A stretch of DNA of 64,000 bases from positions 1 to 64,000 of IMG/VR virus record IMGVR_UViG_3300021197_001752. One strand, given 5' to 3'. The DNA comes from a virus. How positions within the stretch are numbered: the first letter of the stretch is position 1; each line of letters begins with the position of its first letter. The notes beneath the pieces were generated by a model. The model did no database searches, was not told the origin of the DNA, and saw only the letters and a list, made by a program, of their open reading frames with translations. The translations under genes and the position numbers were made by a program. This document shows positions 14,238 to 25,400 of the stretch, one piece after another.

Positions 14238-15209
14238 TTATACCTTAATAAATCTAACAGGTATATCCACACGATACCCTGTAGTAAACCCTGTGACTCT
14301 TATTGTACTATCAATAAATTTGAATGCTTGGCTAGGAGTGGTAAGAGTCATAGTAGAACCACCTAGTGTGTTGAACAAATAATCGCTCGACGCAAGATTG
14401 TCAGTTGCACGGATCTTGAAGTTGAACCTCAGTCCAGCACGTCCAGCGATTGGGGAGTTGAGGTTAGCGGTTTGAGCATTGTTTTGCCCAATTGAATCAA
14501 AGTAAGAACTATCATTTAGGCTACCCTGTAAGGAGAAATAATAACTAGCAATTTGATCATCATCTACAAATGATACTCTTGCGTCTTCAGCATCTGTATC
14601 GGGCGTAACGATTGTTCCAAGCCTGTTATCAATTTCTATCACATAGGCGGTCTCTGTTAGAGTGTTGGAAACACCCAACGGGATCAAACCTAATGCATTG
14701 TTGTCAATACCTTGGTCAAAGGTAATTACAGGCTGATTAGCTAGATCTGCTCTAGCTCCTCTGATAAGCCCTTTGGATGTATTGTCACCAGCAAATATTG
14801 CTGTTGTTGCATCATTGACTGTTATGACATATGATCCAGCCGTTGTTTTGTCCGCAAGGGTTGCCTCAGAAGGATCTGTAGTGGGCCCAGCACCTACATC
14901 ACCGAAGGTGTTCAACTGTACTACTGGGAGGTACAGAAGATCGGTTCGGGCGATGGTCAAAAGCTTTGACTTCATAACACTTGTGTTGTTAGTGAAAGCT
15001 TCAAATACTGGTGATTGAAGAATATTCAAATCATAGTATGCTGAACCACTTGCATGGTTGTAATTGTAAAGTTCGTAGTTGATTTCATCATCACCGAAAG
15101 CGAACTTGGTAATTCTAAAACTACCGTCGCCTTTTGCTAATCTTTTTCTACCAGTGTCGGTAAGTACGGCATCTAATATAATATCGCCGCTATTGTCAAG
15201 AAATGCCAT
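14238..15209 (-). CDS. Virion structural protein (323 aa) with LTxxGRxxLAKG N-terminal motif
   Basis: Starts MAFLDNSGDIILDAVLTDTG, then RKRLAKGDGSFRITKFAFGDDEINY. I recall this N-terminal signature from structural proteins of large phages. A similar motif (LTQYGKYLLSKGKLKPEF, then YSFYDDDVLYD) begins the product of 21607-22419, so the two share an N-terminal module. The rest is Thr/Asn/Asp-rich beta structure. It has its own 63-base upstream gap with a late-promoter-like GATAAATA. Confidence 0.75.
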   Translation of the reverse strand: MAFLDNSGDIILDAVLTDTGRKRLAKGDGSFRITKFAFGDDEINYELYNYNHASGSAYYDLNILQSPVFEAFTNNTSVMKSKLLTIARTDLLYLPVVQLNTFGDVGAGPTTDPSEATLADKTTAGSYVITVNDATTAIFAGDNTSKGLIRGARADLANQPVITFDQGIDNNALGLIPLGVSNTLTETAYVIEIDNRLGTIVTPDTDAEDARVSFVDDDQIASYYFSLQGSLNDSSYFDSIGQNNAQTANLNSPIAGRAGLRFNFKIRATDNLASSDYLFNTLGGSTMTLTTPSQAFKFIDSTIRVTGFTTGYRVDIPVRFIKV

Positions 15210-15257
15210 TATAACTCTCCTATGGACAGGTCGTCAATAATAAGTAGTGCTCGAATC

Positions 15258-15265
15258 TATTTATC
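15258..15265 (-). promoter_or_regulatory. Candidate T4-type late promoter (GATAAATA)
   Basis: GATAAATA on the minus strand, in the 63-base gap before the gene starting at 15209. T4 late promoters are TATAAATA, and relatives accept NATAAATA. The window encodes a gp55-like sigma that would recognise such a site. A single eight-base match in AT-rich DNA is weak evidence. Confidence 0.35.
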
Positions 15266-15272
15266 GCCCTTA

Positions 15273-17678
15273 TCATGACTCTTCCTGCATTTTCTTCTCA
15301 AAGGTACAGTTTAGGTCAAACTGCCTACCTGTATCTAGTGATGTTATTCTGATTTTGTAGTGTTTGCCGAATGTTGTATCGTCAAGTTGCTGACCAACGG
15401 CTAAGTTGCCCTGACCATCTGGCAGGGGCTCGGACACCAAATAAGATGGTCTAACTTGTAAAAATCTAGTCATTGTTCTGGAGTCTTGCTTATTTGGCTC
15501 GATGCGACTTGGTGTGTACTCTTTGATCAATGGGTATGTAATACCTTCAGTTTCTATAATTTCTACCTGCATAATGGCGGTTGGGTTGGAAAAATTACCA
15601 CTTAAATCAACAGATCTAAACGTATAATAATATTTTATGTTCGGAGTTAGGGTGTCAGTAAAAGCCAAGCCTTCATCGGCAGTTACATTTCTATACAGGT
15701 TATCAGAGAAGTTTGCATATGCGGATTTCTTTATGTTTGTTATGCTACCTTCTTCTGGGTCTATGCTATACCCAGGTTCCTCTGTCGTTCTAAATACCTG
15801 CACAACCGTTGTATCTTCACCTTCAGATTTAAATTCAACATGACCTTCAGGTAAGTCAAAGTTTTCTATTAGTTGGTGTTCACGAAGGACTTCAAATCTA
15901 TCCGCATCATTTGATAAGATAGGAATGTATGGAATAGTTCTTTGTCCTGTGAGTTCATCTGTTTGGCGTTCCAGTTTAATTAAGAGCTTGTTTTTTACAC
16001 CCTTATATGGTATAAAGGTAAAATTAGGTGGGACAGGTGGTCTATCAATTATTCTTATCTCTGGAAAAGATATGCCATTTGGTATTACAGTACGCCCCCT
16101 TACTAATATTTCTTCGCCTACAAAGTTTTTCTTAGAAGCGACTGGGACCTTGACCAGAACTAACTCTTTAGCTTGTGTTGTAGTTTTTAATATAAATTGT
16201 GAGGTATTAAAATTAGACTCAAATTCTAAGGTGCCTTGTTCGGAGGTTGTCAATATGTGTGCATACACATCATATTCGTAGTTTATTTCATTTTTTACCT
16301 GCGTGTCAACATATTTAAGAACTCCCAAATCATCACTGTTAGGGAATATGTGAGTAGATAAGACTGCCGCTCGATTAGCGTAGCGTTTTTCTACAGAGTA
16401 AGCTATAATTTCTTGTCCTGTGTCTTCAGCTAGATTATTGGGTAAGCTAATTTTTGCTGGATGTATTGACGTCCTATTGTTTAACCTATCGATCAAGCCT
16501 GGTGCGGTTGCTCGATTGATAATAGTATCAATCCTATCTGTTATAGCTTTCATATATACTCGATCGAGCAAACTAAGACAACTACCAGTATCCTGACCTG
16601 GGTTTCTTTCGTTCCCTCTGAGAGTTAGGAACTCTGCATTTCCTGCTTGTTCATTTTGACCTGCTCTTGCCTGGCTGACCATTTGTTCAATTGCAGGTCC
16701 GATTCTCAGCACCTCCACCTGTCCAGTAAATGATGCTGGCTGGCTCTCAATAGTCTCTTCATCAAGTCTAACTATAGTACTAGTAGATCCTTTAATAGGA
16801 TAGGTTGCTGGCCCAACTCCTGTTTGTATACCAATTATTGTATCGAATAAGGTTGTACTTAGTTTGGCTTGTTCTACCGCCTTCATGAATGGTCCTGTTG
16901 GGGCTGTTGGGAATGTTATATCCACATACATTGGGTACAGATTCTTCTTATCATGTAAGTTTAATATTTGTTTGATCTCTGTTTGTGGGAAAACAGTAAT
17001 ATTTGTTGAATTGGGATCAAAGTCTTGGTTTTCACGTAGAAGAGTTCCGAAGTCATTCCAGTCATCAGGAGTCTGAGGGAGTAAATCATTGCAACGACTT
17101 CTTGCACTAGCCAGCGACCTAGGGGAGCCAACATAAAAATCATTATCACGTTCGCTTAGTATTCTACAGATTTCAGTTTCATATAGGCTAGGAAGGATTC
17201 TCTCATCAAGCATAGGCAAGTTTTCTTCGTATGACCCAGCATAGTAATTATATGTTGGCGTTATCTCCACTATTTGACCTGAAGCATCAACTGTTTTTAG
17301 ATAATCATTAGTTTCTTTAGTGTCCCGAACCCAAGGCAACTGATCTATGTCAATAGCTATCGTGTTATATTCAGTTGGTTCAGTTATTTCAGTATAAAAA
17401 TCAGCAAGTGCCTCTTCAAATTTTCTTAGTTCCCGATCTCCAAAACGACGGTAGTCGTCATCATCAACACCAATCCTTATTGCATCTAGATCAATATTTA
17501 CTTTATTTTCAGTGGCATAAGTGTTTTGATCGACTTGTATTCGCCTTTTATTAAATACTACCTGCCCCCTACCGACTCGGCGTAAATCATCCAAGCCACG
17601 AGTTAGAGCAAAATCATCGAATGATTCAAGAGGTATTCCTTGTGTCGTTCCGAAAAATGTCAAGTTTCTTATACTCAT
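15273..17678 (-). CDS. Large virion structural protein (801 aa)
   Basis: No enzyme motif. The N terminus (MSIRNLTFFGTTQGIPLESF) and the long Asp/Asn-rich body look structural. Towards the C terminus, DTLTPNIKYYYTFRSVDLSG, then NFSNPTAIMQVEI, resembles a fibronectin type III-like fold, common in phage tail proteins. The stop of the preceding 1309-residue gene coincides with its start at 17678. Function beyond tail/baseplate structure is not recognisable. Confidence 0.7.
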   Translation of the reverse strand: MSIRNLTFFGTTQGIPLESFDDFALTRGLDDLRRVGRGQVVFNKRRIQVDQNTYATENKVNIDLDAIRIGVDDDDYRRFGDRELRKFEEALADFYTEITEPTEYNTIAIDIDQLPWVRDTKETNDYLKTVDASGQIVEITPTYNYYAGSYEENLPMLDERILPSLYETEICRILSERDNDFYVGSPRSLASARSRCNDLLPQTPDDWNDFGTLLRENQDFDPNSTNITVFPQTEIKQILNLHDKKNLYPMYVDITFPTAPTGPFMKAVEQAKLSTTLFDTIIGIQTGVGPATYPIKGSTSTIVRLDEETIESQPASFTGQVEVLRIGPAIEQMVSQARAGQNEQAGNAEFLTLRGNERNPGQDTGSCLSLLDRVYMKAITDRIDTIINRATAPGLIDRLNNRTSIHPAKISLPNNLAEDTGQEIIAYSVEKRYANRAAVLSTHIFPNSDDLGVLKYVDTQVKNEINYEYDVYAHILTTSEQGTLEFESNFNTSQFILKTTTQAKELVLVKVPVASKKNFVGEEILVRGRTVIPNGISFPEIRIIDRPPVPPNFTFIPYKGVKNKLLIKLERQTDELTGQRTIPYIPILSNDADRFEVLREHQLIENFDLPEGHVEFKSEGEDTTVVQVFRTTEEPGYSIDPEEGSITNIKKSAYANFSDNLYRNVTADEGLAFTDTLTPNIKYYYTFRSVDLSGNFSNPTAIMQVEIIETEGITYPLIKEYTPSRIEPNKQDSRTMTRFLQVRPSYLVSEPLPDGQGNLAVGQQLDDTTFGKHYKIRITSLDTGRQFDLNCTFEKKMQEES

Positions 17679-20600
17679 CAGTATCCTCCTCCTCCGCCGC
17701 CGCCGAAGTTGCCGCCTTGCTGACGACCCATGTTTCTCATAGGTGTATTAACACGCACTTTTGTTCTCTGGAAATTCCTAGCCTGGGTTTGACCCATTCG
17801 AGACTGTTGCATATTGCGTTGTGTCTGCTGGTTGCGTTGTGTCTGCTGGTTGCGTTGTGTCTTCCTGTTAGTCTGTTGCGACTGACCACGTTGTGAAAAT
17901 TGTCGTGTCTCTTGTACCTGTTTCCCTTTAGGAGCCTGCTGTACAATGTCTAATAAATCTTCAAATCTTGTTTTTGGAGCCGCTTGCTTTTGCGCTGGTG
18001 GTCTGACAATTTCTTCTTGTAGCTCTTGTTTTGGGGTGAGCATATCCATAAAACCTTTAGGGGCCTGATCTTGAGATACAGGTGGTGGTGAGATAATTTC
18101 CTGCACATTCAGCTTTGGTATTACGTTGTTACCAAATCTCTCTAACATTCTAGCTATCTGACCCCTGTCCCCTATATCAGACCCCATATCAGAAAGTCCT
18201 GGAGATAAGTCGAAGCGTTCAAGCTGCTGCTGGTTTATGATTGGTTCAATTTGCTGAGATGGTGCTTCTTCTATCTGTATGCTATTCTCTGTAACTACAA
18301 TATCTGCCTCAGCGTCGGTACGGGTCAAAATAAAATACTGGTTATATGTTGGTAGATCAAGACCGCTTGGAGAACTAATCCCCAACATATCGCCTAAGCG
18401 CCCTAACGAAGGTAAAGCCGAAGTGAACCTACACAGCATGACAGACCTAATCGGTAGGCTATTAATGTCTTGAATTGATATCTCTCGCCAAGCAGCAGAT
18501 GAAACACTTATCTGCTCGCCAGCGGTAAGAGCAAAGCCACTCAATATTTCCACTCTCATGAGTTGTTTGTAATTGAGCCAATAGGATGCATACTTAGAAT
18601 AGTCTCGCATCGGATCTGTCAGATCTGTTTGTTGGTTGTTGGTACCTATAAGTTGCCTTATTTCTTCAAAATCATAGTTATAATTTGGATATTCATCTTC
18701 ATCACTGTTGTACTTAGATAGAACTATATTCACCATTGCCTTAAGTTGATTTGGGAATCTAGTTATATCTTCGAGCATCTTATCTGGTGCCTTTAGTACA
18801 ACCTTAGTAAAAGAATTTGCCTTGTCGTTTTGTTGGGTGCCAGCGTTATTGGTAGATAAAGCCATAGGTCCTAGGAGGTTAACTAAAGCCTTATCGACGT
18901 CCCTATCATTTGTTTGTACCTCTCTTGTCTCCTGCTGCTCGCCTCTTCTTGCTCTGAGGTTTCCTTCTCTGTCCAAGAGATCTTGTTGGTTATTCTCTAC
19001 CTCATCTGAATTGGAATTTCCTAAACCTATCTGTGAAAAAGATGACCTATTATTTACTTGGTCCCTAGTTCTGTTCCTGTCTGTATCGTACTCTATTGTA
19101 ACGCCCCTAGACTGTAACTCTTGCATAAAAATATCTGCCGTGTCAAGACTTATGTCAGGACCCAGCGAGTTTTTATTAACAGCTACTAGATCATCCTTCT
19201 GTCTTCTATACGATATTATACCAGCAGTAAAATCAGCATAACTCTTATAATCACCTACATTATCTTTAACTTGAACTATCGATTGTCCAAGTGGGTTTAA
19301 GATAACAGACGGAGTAAAGTATTTAATTTTTGCTGCATTTATACCTTGCACTCGCTCTGGGTTCGTGAAGTATTTTTCTGTTTCTATATCACAGCGATCA
19401 AGATAATCTGTAAGAGTGACTACTTCTAATCCTGGGTTAGTAGTAGCTACTGGCTCATATCTAAGGTAGTCATATCCAGAACCTTGATCCGCAGATAAAG
19501 TATTATTAAACTTATAATCTATTGAGCTAATCGATCTAGATGTGCTCCCAGCGCCACCGCCGCCAGAAGTGGCGTAGCTAGCTGATTCTGGGTTATCGTC
19601 GCCAGGGTAAACTTCGATACCAGGCACAGTTTTTCTTAGTTCAATTTCTAATTCAGAACCATAGAATTCAAATATATCAACAATGCGACCAATGCTCTCT
19701 GCTCGTTCGTACACCGTCTGATCGGCTGTCCCTGCCATTTTATCTATATAATCACTGATTGATCCTGCCCCACTTATTATTTCAACGCTCGCTAATGCGT
19801 CCATCATAGGTACCCACCTGTCGATGATTGTATCCAATCTATCCGTGGTAGATGAGTGTAGGGTGCGGCGGTCGGCTGGGTCGCTTGATGGTTGGTTAAC
19901 TAAGTCATTAATTATGTTTTTGATATTTTGGGCCTGCTCTAATAGACCGTTTGTCATTTTCAGAACCATGTCAACAGTTGGGTCTACATAGTCTATTTCT
20001 ACGCCATATTGGAAGGTATTTCCTATGGTGTTTCTAGCATTTTGGTTATTATAATCTGTGCATGTCAAGAACATCAGTCCTCTAGTTGCACCATTGCCTT
20101 GTGTTGTAGAGCCGAAATATAGATCCTCGGAAAAATTATTTATAAGCATTTCATTATCTAAACCAATAGAGATATACTCTTTCTCTTGGTCACGACCTGA
20201 TAGCAAGCTGATCCTGCTAGTTGTTGATAAAGAATTGTCATTTACTAGAATGTTTGGATTTATTTGTTGTTTATATAATCTTATCCTTGATACTCCGCTG
20301 CCTAAGCCTAGTGCTAACAAGGAGAAGGTTTCGTTCTCATACAATTTAGGGAATGTACTGGATTGTTTCAAGAACAACCTCTCATTGAAAACGAATGATA
20401 GGTCTATCGCATCATCACGTCTCCTAGAAGCCCACAATTCAGAAAACACCGTAGAGTTGCGTGCAAGAGCTTTATGAACGCCCTCGTCAACATCAACCGT
20501 CATCGATCTTATCTCATCTTCAAAATCAGATAGATTTACACCATTGCTTGTCCCTCCGTTGGTATAACCTGATTTGGTATCTAGGGTCCTGTTGGATAGT

Positions 20601-21607
20601 GCAAATACTCCTCGTAGATCTTGAAATATATTAGATTGAGGTGATAAGTTAGTAGTATCTGGTGATAAAGCATCTTCCGCAGTTTCGGACAGCGGGGTAA
20701 TGAATACATTGGATTGTACAATTGCTGTCGTTACGTTAGTAAATGTAAAATCTAATCTCTCACCTTGAGCAACTTCGTCAAAAACTTGGCGGAGTGCTTC
20801 AGTGTCTATATAAGCAAATGACAAGACTGTCAAGTGATCTGCGTTCAGGGGCACACTAACATATTGAAGCCTAGGCATGTTAGCAACTCTAACCTCTGCA
20901 CCGTTATCATCTATTGTTTTTTCCATTTGTGCTACAAGCTGAGTGTCTTCTAGGAGGGAAGCCATTGACTGTTCTATCACGTATAAATTATTATTAGTTG
21001 ATGCGCCAAAGGTTAAGACTTGGCGGCGACCGTTCTCGTTTAAAGTAAACCTTTCATTTGCACCATATAGACCACTGCCATCAGGATCTGCGCCGAAAAA
21101 TGGGCTTGAGGTTAGTACTCTGATACATGCTGCTAATCGTCTTACAGCGGCTACAAAATCTCTATGGCTTTCACCTGGGTGGAAATGACCATTGTCCATT
21201 CGATGAGTACCCAGAAGACCTAGTAGCTCTGCTGCTTGTGTTGCTTCTTCTATAGAAAAGTTATGATTACCATTAACTAAATCTGAGAGGATTGATAAAT
21301 CACCATCTAAGCCATCTCTCTGTTCTGTAACGGCTCTTATAACGTTCATTATTTGCTTAGTGAGATTAGAGTCGGTTGAAACTAGAGTTCTGATGCTTGT
21401 GTATTGTTGACCTTCTTGATCATCAAACCAAGTATCCTGCGCCTCGTTCTCTACGGTTTCGATAAAACTATTATCTACTGCCAGGTACCCAAAGTTACTA
21501 TCCGCCTGGGCGAGGTCGAGTGAAGGCTCAAAGGTTACCTTTCTAATGCTTATATTTGGTGTTAGACCATCAAATGCGACACAACTGTCAAAACGAAATT
21601 GCGACAT
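17678..21607 (-). CDS. Very large virion structural protein (1309 aa) with Gln/Arg/Gly tail
   Basis: Mixed-charge N-terminal and central regions, then a low-complexity C terminus from about residue 1190: Pro/Gln/Lys-rich (KGFMDMLTPKQELQEE), TQRNQQ repeats and a terminal GGNFGGGGGGGY. Gly/Gln-rich ends of this kind can be flexible or adhesive. No known domain recognised. It lies between two structural genes with zero- or one-base spacing and is probably a tail component. Confidence 0.7.
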   Translation of the reverse strand: MSQFRFDSCVAFDGLTPNISIRKVTFEPSLDLAQADSNFGYLAVDNSFIETVENEAQDTWFDDQEGQQYTSIRTLVSTDSNLTKQIMNVIRAVTEQRDGLDGDLSILSDLVNGNHNFSIEEATQAAELLGLLGTHRMDNGHFHPGESHRDFVAAVRRLAACIRVLTSSPFFGADPDGSGLYGANERFTLNENGRRQVLTFGASTNNNLYVIEQSMASLLEDTQLVAQMEKTIDDNGAEVRVANMPRLQYVSVPLNADHLTVLSFAYIDTEALRQVFDEVAQGERLDFTFTNVTTAIVQSNVFITPLSETAEDALSPDTTNLSPQSNIFQDLRGVFALSNRTLDTKSGYTNGGTSNGVNLSDFEDEIRSMTVDVDEGVHKALARNSTVFSELWASRRRDDAIDLSFVFNERLFLKQSSTFPKLYENETFSLLALGLGSGVSRIRLYKQQINPNILVNDNSLSTTSRISLLSGRDQEKEYISIGLDNEMLINNFSEDLYFGSTTQGNGATRGLMFLTCTDYNNQNARNTIGNTFQYGVEIDYVDPTVDMVLKMTNGLLEQAQNIKNIINDLVNQPSSDPADRRTLHSSTTDRLDTIIDRWVPMMDALASVEIISGAGSISDYIDKMAGTADQTVYERAESIGRIVDIFEFYGSELEIELRKTVPGIEVYPGDDNPESASYATSGGGGAGSTSRSISSIDYKFNNTLSADQGSGYDYLRYEPVATTNPGLEVVTLTDYLDRCDIETEKYFTNPERVQGINAAKIKYFTPSVILNPLGQSIVQVKDNVGDYKSYADFTAGIISYRRQKDDLVAVNKNSLGPDISLDTADIFMQELQSRGVTIEYDTDRNRTRDQVNNRSSFSQIGLGNSNSDEVENNQQDLLDREGNLRARRGEQQETREVQTNDRDVDKALVNLLGPMALSTNNAGTQQNDKANSFTKVVLKAPDKMLEDITRFPNQLKAMVNIVLSKYNSDEDEYPNYNYDFEEIRQLIGTNNQQTDLTDPMRDYSKYASYWLNYKQLMRVEILSGFALTAGEQISVSSAAWREISIQDINSLPIRSVMLCRFTSALPSLGRLGDMLGISSPSGLDLPTYNQYFILTRTDAEADIVVTENSIQIEEAPSQQIEPIINQQQLERFDLSPGLSDMGSDIGDRGQIARMLERFGNNVIPKLNVQEIISPPPVSQDQAPKGFMDMLTPKQELQEEIVRPPAQKQAAPKTRFEDLLDIVQQAPKGKQVQETRQFSQRGQSQQTNRKTQRNQQTQRNQQTQRNMQQSRMGQTQARNFQRTKVRVNTPMRNMGRQQGGNFGGGGGGGY
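17814..17867 (-). repeat. 18-base tandem repeat (three units) in the 1309-aa gene
   Basis: Units 17814-17831 and 17832-17849 are identical; 17850-17867 is a degenerate third copy. Each encodes a TQRNQQ-type hexapeptide in the Gln/Arg-rich tail. The repeat preserves frame, so copy number could vary. Confidence 0.85.
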
Positions 21608-22419
21608 TAGCAGACCTCCCCAGTTCCATCATCATCGGTATATACATCCACACTATCAACTTCCTGATCAGCATCATCGATTTCACGATCGACTCTAATG
21701 TCTAAATAGTATTCCACAAAAGTCTTGTTAAGATCTGGATATCTCTCCAATAGCTCTTCCTCAGATGCTTTGATAAAATCATCTTCGGCTCTTGCGCTCA
21801 TCTCTGGTATAAAGTATAGTTGTTTTTCTATAGCTCCAGAAACAACCTCAAATATTTCAACTGAAAAGTTACCCTTTGGTTTAAATACGCTGTTTACTTC
21901 TTCTACGTTTAATACTACAGGTTTTTCTTCTTCGACGATCAAGCCATATGACTGACTAGAATATGTGATTGATCCTGTAAATTCCATTTGTGGGATTCGC
22001 TGTCCTCTATTGTAGGTCTCAATATACTGATGCGATCCTGTTGGGCTAACAGCACTATTTCTAGCTTTTCTAACTTTCCAAGCGGGCTTGAAATCTTTTG
22101 TTGAATCTATTGTACCAATAGGTTTACTTAGCCCGTGGTTGGTATCGATTACCCCCATTGACTCTTTAGAATATGGAGTAGGGAATTCTATAGAAGAGGA
22201 AAAATCATAAACCACCTTTAGGTACGGCGTTTGTTTAATTCTGCCTACAATATCGTTTTGTAGTTCGGTGACGCCGCCATGCGAGCCATCGTATAAGACG
22301 TCATCGTCGTAAAAGCTATAAAATTCAGGCTTTAGTTTACCCTTGGATAGTAGATACTTACCATATTGAGTCAACTCTATTGCTATCACTTCCTCTTTTT
22401 TGTTGAAATAAGTGGTCAT
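21607..22419 (-). CDS. Virion structural protein (270 aa) with LTxxGxxLLSKG N-terminal motif
   Basis: Starts MTTYFNKKEEVIAIELTQYG, then KYLLSKGKLKPEFYSFYDDD. The signature parallels that of the 14238-15209 product. The middle contains IPQMEFTGSITYS and a Val-rich beta region; the end is very acidic (ADQEVDSVDVYTDDDGTGE). Likely baseplate or tail accessory; start and stop abut neighbouring structural genes. Confidence 0.75.
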   Translation of the reverse strand: MTTYFNKKEEVIAIELTQYGKYLLSKGKLKPEFYSFYDDDVLYDGSHGGVTELQNDIVGRIKQTPYLKVVYDFSSSIEFPTPYSKESMGVIDTNHGLSKPIGTIDSTKDFKPAWKVRKARNSAVSPTGSHQYIETYNRGQRIPQMEFTGSITYSSQSYGLIVEEEKPVVLNVEEVNSVFKPKGNFSVEIFEVVSGAIEKQLYFIPEMSARAEDDFIKASEEELLERYPDLNKTFVEYYLDIRVDREIDDADQEVDSVDVYTDDDGTGEVC

Positions 22420-22443
22420 ATTATAAATACTCTTTTGTCAAAA

Positions 22444-25400
22444 CTATTTGAGTGTTTTCTTTGGATTACTGTTAGATTTATTAGGTAAGACCTTTTTCTT
22501 GGCAGCAGTCTTAGGTCGTTGATCTTTTGTTTTAGCCTTAGGTGGAAGCTCTTTAGGTGGGTTCTTCCTTGGTGCTTTACCTTTTGGTGGGTTAGCTTTT
22601 GGTGGGTTATCTTTTGGTGCTTTTTTTGGACGACCACGTTTTGGTGGTGGTACTTGTGCCTCTTCTCTTTTAGACCCTTCCAGGCTCTTGACATCCTCAG
22701 TATTCTCTTTTTCTTCTACCGTTATCGTATCAATATCTGGTCTAAAAGTAACTGTGGTGTTGATCTTTGCCAATTCAATCATAGAGAAGAAATCGTATGG
22801 CCAGTTGAAACCCTTGGTCCTATTTTCATAAGCGGCTTGTCCTGTAGCACCTGGGACTCTGGCACCAGCTTCTGTAAGACTCTTTTTGATAAGTTCTTCG
22901 TAACTTGACGGTGCTCGTTGTTTGACTTTGAACACCATCCATCTGATATCTGGTCTGAATCCTGGGTCGTCTTTGGAACCGCCTCGTACTAATCTCGATG
23001 TATCTAGAAGATCACGAAGTCTTTCATCTACCTTACCACCACCAGCGCCTGGCTTGGCTCCAAAATCTTGTAGCCCTATACCAGGCATCGCATGATCAAT
23101 CGTAGATATATTCATGGTTGTATTACTAAATTTTGTACTTGGTTCTGGCATTATGCCCTGCCACCAATCTGCCAAATCTTGTTTATTAAGCTCAGTGGTG
23201 AACTCAAATAAATACATTGCTAGTGGTGGATTATCGTTGTCGTAAATTGCACTCTCTGGACGCTTGGACAGGTCCTCTCCATCTGAAGACTGCGGGTAAG
23301 ACTCTGGTACCAAATAAGACATTCTTTGTTCAATAACTGGTGGTAATACGTATTTGGTTAACGATTTTCTAAGTCTGGCAGTCTGCTTACCAAACTCATC
23401 AACCACTTGATTTGATTCATTTTTTAGCGGGATTGGTATAAACTGTATGTTAGCCTCGGTGTCTTCATAATAAGGTAGTGCAATGATTGCCTCATGGACT
23501 GACTTCTTATTTGCTAATCTGCCCAGATCAACTGGCTTATTGACTACTTCTGATGGGAAACCTACCAATTTAGCCAATGATCTTACCTTTCTCTGCCTAT
23601 CCCCAAACGCTGTTATATCCATCAACGAATTTGGTATTTTAGGTAGCATTCTCTCTTCTGCTGCGCCAATAACATTTGGCTGTCCCTGTGTACCAGGATA
23701 AATTATCTGAGCTTTCATTCTCTTCTCTTTATCTCCTGATGAGATATCTCTAAGCACCATCTGCACGCCTTCTCCTGCATCTGGCACTACCCCGTATTGG
23801 TGCCACATTCCTTGTTGTGGTACAACTTCTCTACCATTAGCTGGTGATGTGAACGGCAATAACCCACGGTCGCCAAGACCGACCTTAGCGAATGAAGCCG
23901 TAAAGTTATAAGACCCGCTAGTAGAAGCCCATGGCTCTGCTCTGACTGGGAAATCTAATATGGGGCATTCCCACTTAGGCATGATAACCCAGGCATTATT
24001 TGGTTGAACGTTACCTGGGTGTCTATTGTTAACCGTGAGAGACGCTTTAATTTCCATCTTGTTCTGCCATGCTCGGTTCCACATATATGGTGGAATACCT
24101 AAACCGCCTAAGCCTTCTGTTACAATATTCATCGGCAGATTAAGATTAGCTGACCCAAATGATGCACTGACATCCGTCTTGTTTAGGTCATTATATCGAA
24201 AGTCAAACAGATAATCATTTACATTGCCATACTCATATTGCGCCTCTTCGAGGATCTCATTTATTGACACCATGCCCGAAGCTGTAGGGGAGTAATATAT
24301 TCTTGCAAATGATTCACCGTACCAATAAGGAGGTGTGTAAGGAGCATGATTTCCGTGTAGTAAAGGCCAGCCACTGCCTGAGGGCATACTGCCAGTCAAA
24401 GAAGCATTCAATAAGTTCTTGGCTGTAGTTTGGTATCCATACCTAACCATTCCCCAATCACCTGTTACAACCTGTGCCATGTCATCATCAAACGTATGAG
24501 TAGCCTGACCTTGTGTAGCCAGGATTTCAGCGGCGCTGTTGAAGGCAGAACCAGTTGCTGTTGGTGGTCCATAGGCTATTGGATTAGAGTACAAGTTGAA
24601 CTGATCTGTTTTTCTAAGAGCAACTTCCATGGCATACAATGTACCACTCTGGACCGAAATAGCCTCTGGGTTGACTAAATTAGGATCTGTGGCAATTGTA
24701 GTAAGCCTACTATTCTCTAGGAAGACCTCTGGAACTGCGCCGAAGAAGTTGCCAGCGCCCTTGACATATTTATTGTTTTCAAAGTAATTGAAAGAAGATG
24801 TTGTGTCATTTCTAAACCAGTCATATGTTTGGTTACTATTAAACTTATTTTGCAGCAAATAATCCGTAGGATTGACTATAGTCTCAAACGGTATGCGGTC
24901 TGGGAAGTAAATTTGATGGGCTAACAATTCTTCACTACCTGTTGGTTGCACTTCCTCTGCGGTACCAAGTCGTCTGGGTAGAATTATATCTTTATAAAAT
25001 TTACTTACCTCTCGACGAGTTCCGCCGCCTGAAGTCAAAGGTCCGATTGTATGATCTGACTGCCTAAGTCCTGCTGCTCTTTTAGTATCGCTTACAATTT
25101 CTGCATATGTTTGGGCGTCTGTGGAGCCTGATAGTACTTCACCTATAGTCCCCTTCTCTCTAGGTATCCTATCTTCTTTGACTGTAAACACAGGGTGATC
25201 AACTGCAATGCCAGACTTGATGGAGTTATACATAATACCTGGAGCATAGAAATAATCCAATATGTTTTGCCATCCTGAACCTGATATTTCTGCTTGATTT
25301 GCGCTGCCCAAGCCGCCTGCTACAGGAAACAAGCCTGGTGCATAAGACTGCGAGAACAATGTAGCTATTTGCAAAGATCTTATAACAGGATAAAACCCGT

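Noticed and set aside
20137-20144. TATAAATA on the minus strand (perfect T4 late promoter sequence)
   Set aside because: It lies in the middle of the 1309-residue gene, about 1.5 kb after its start, with no gene start following. Chance match in AT-rich DNA is more likely.
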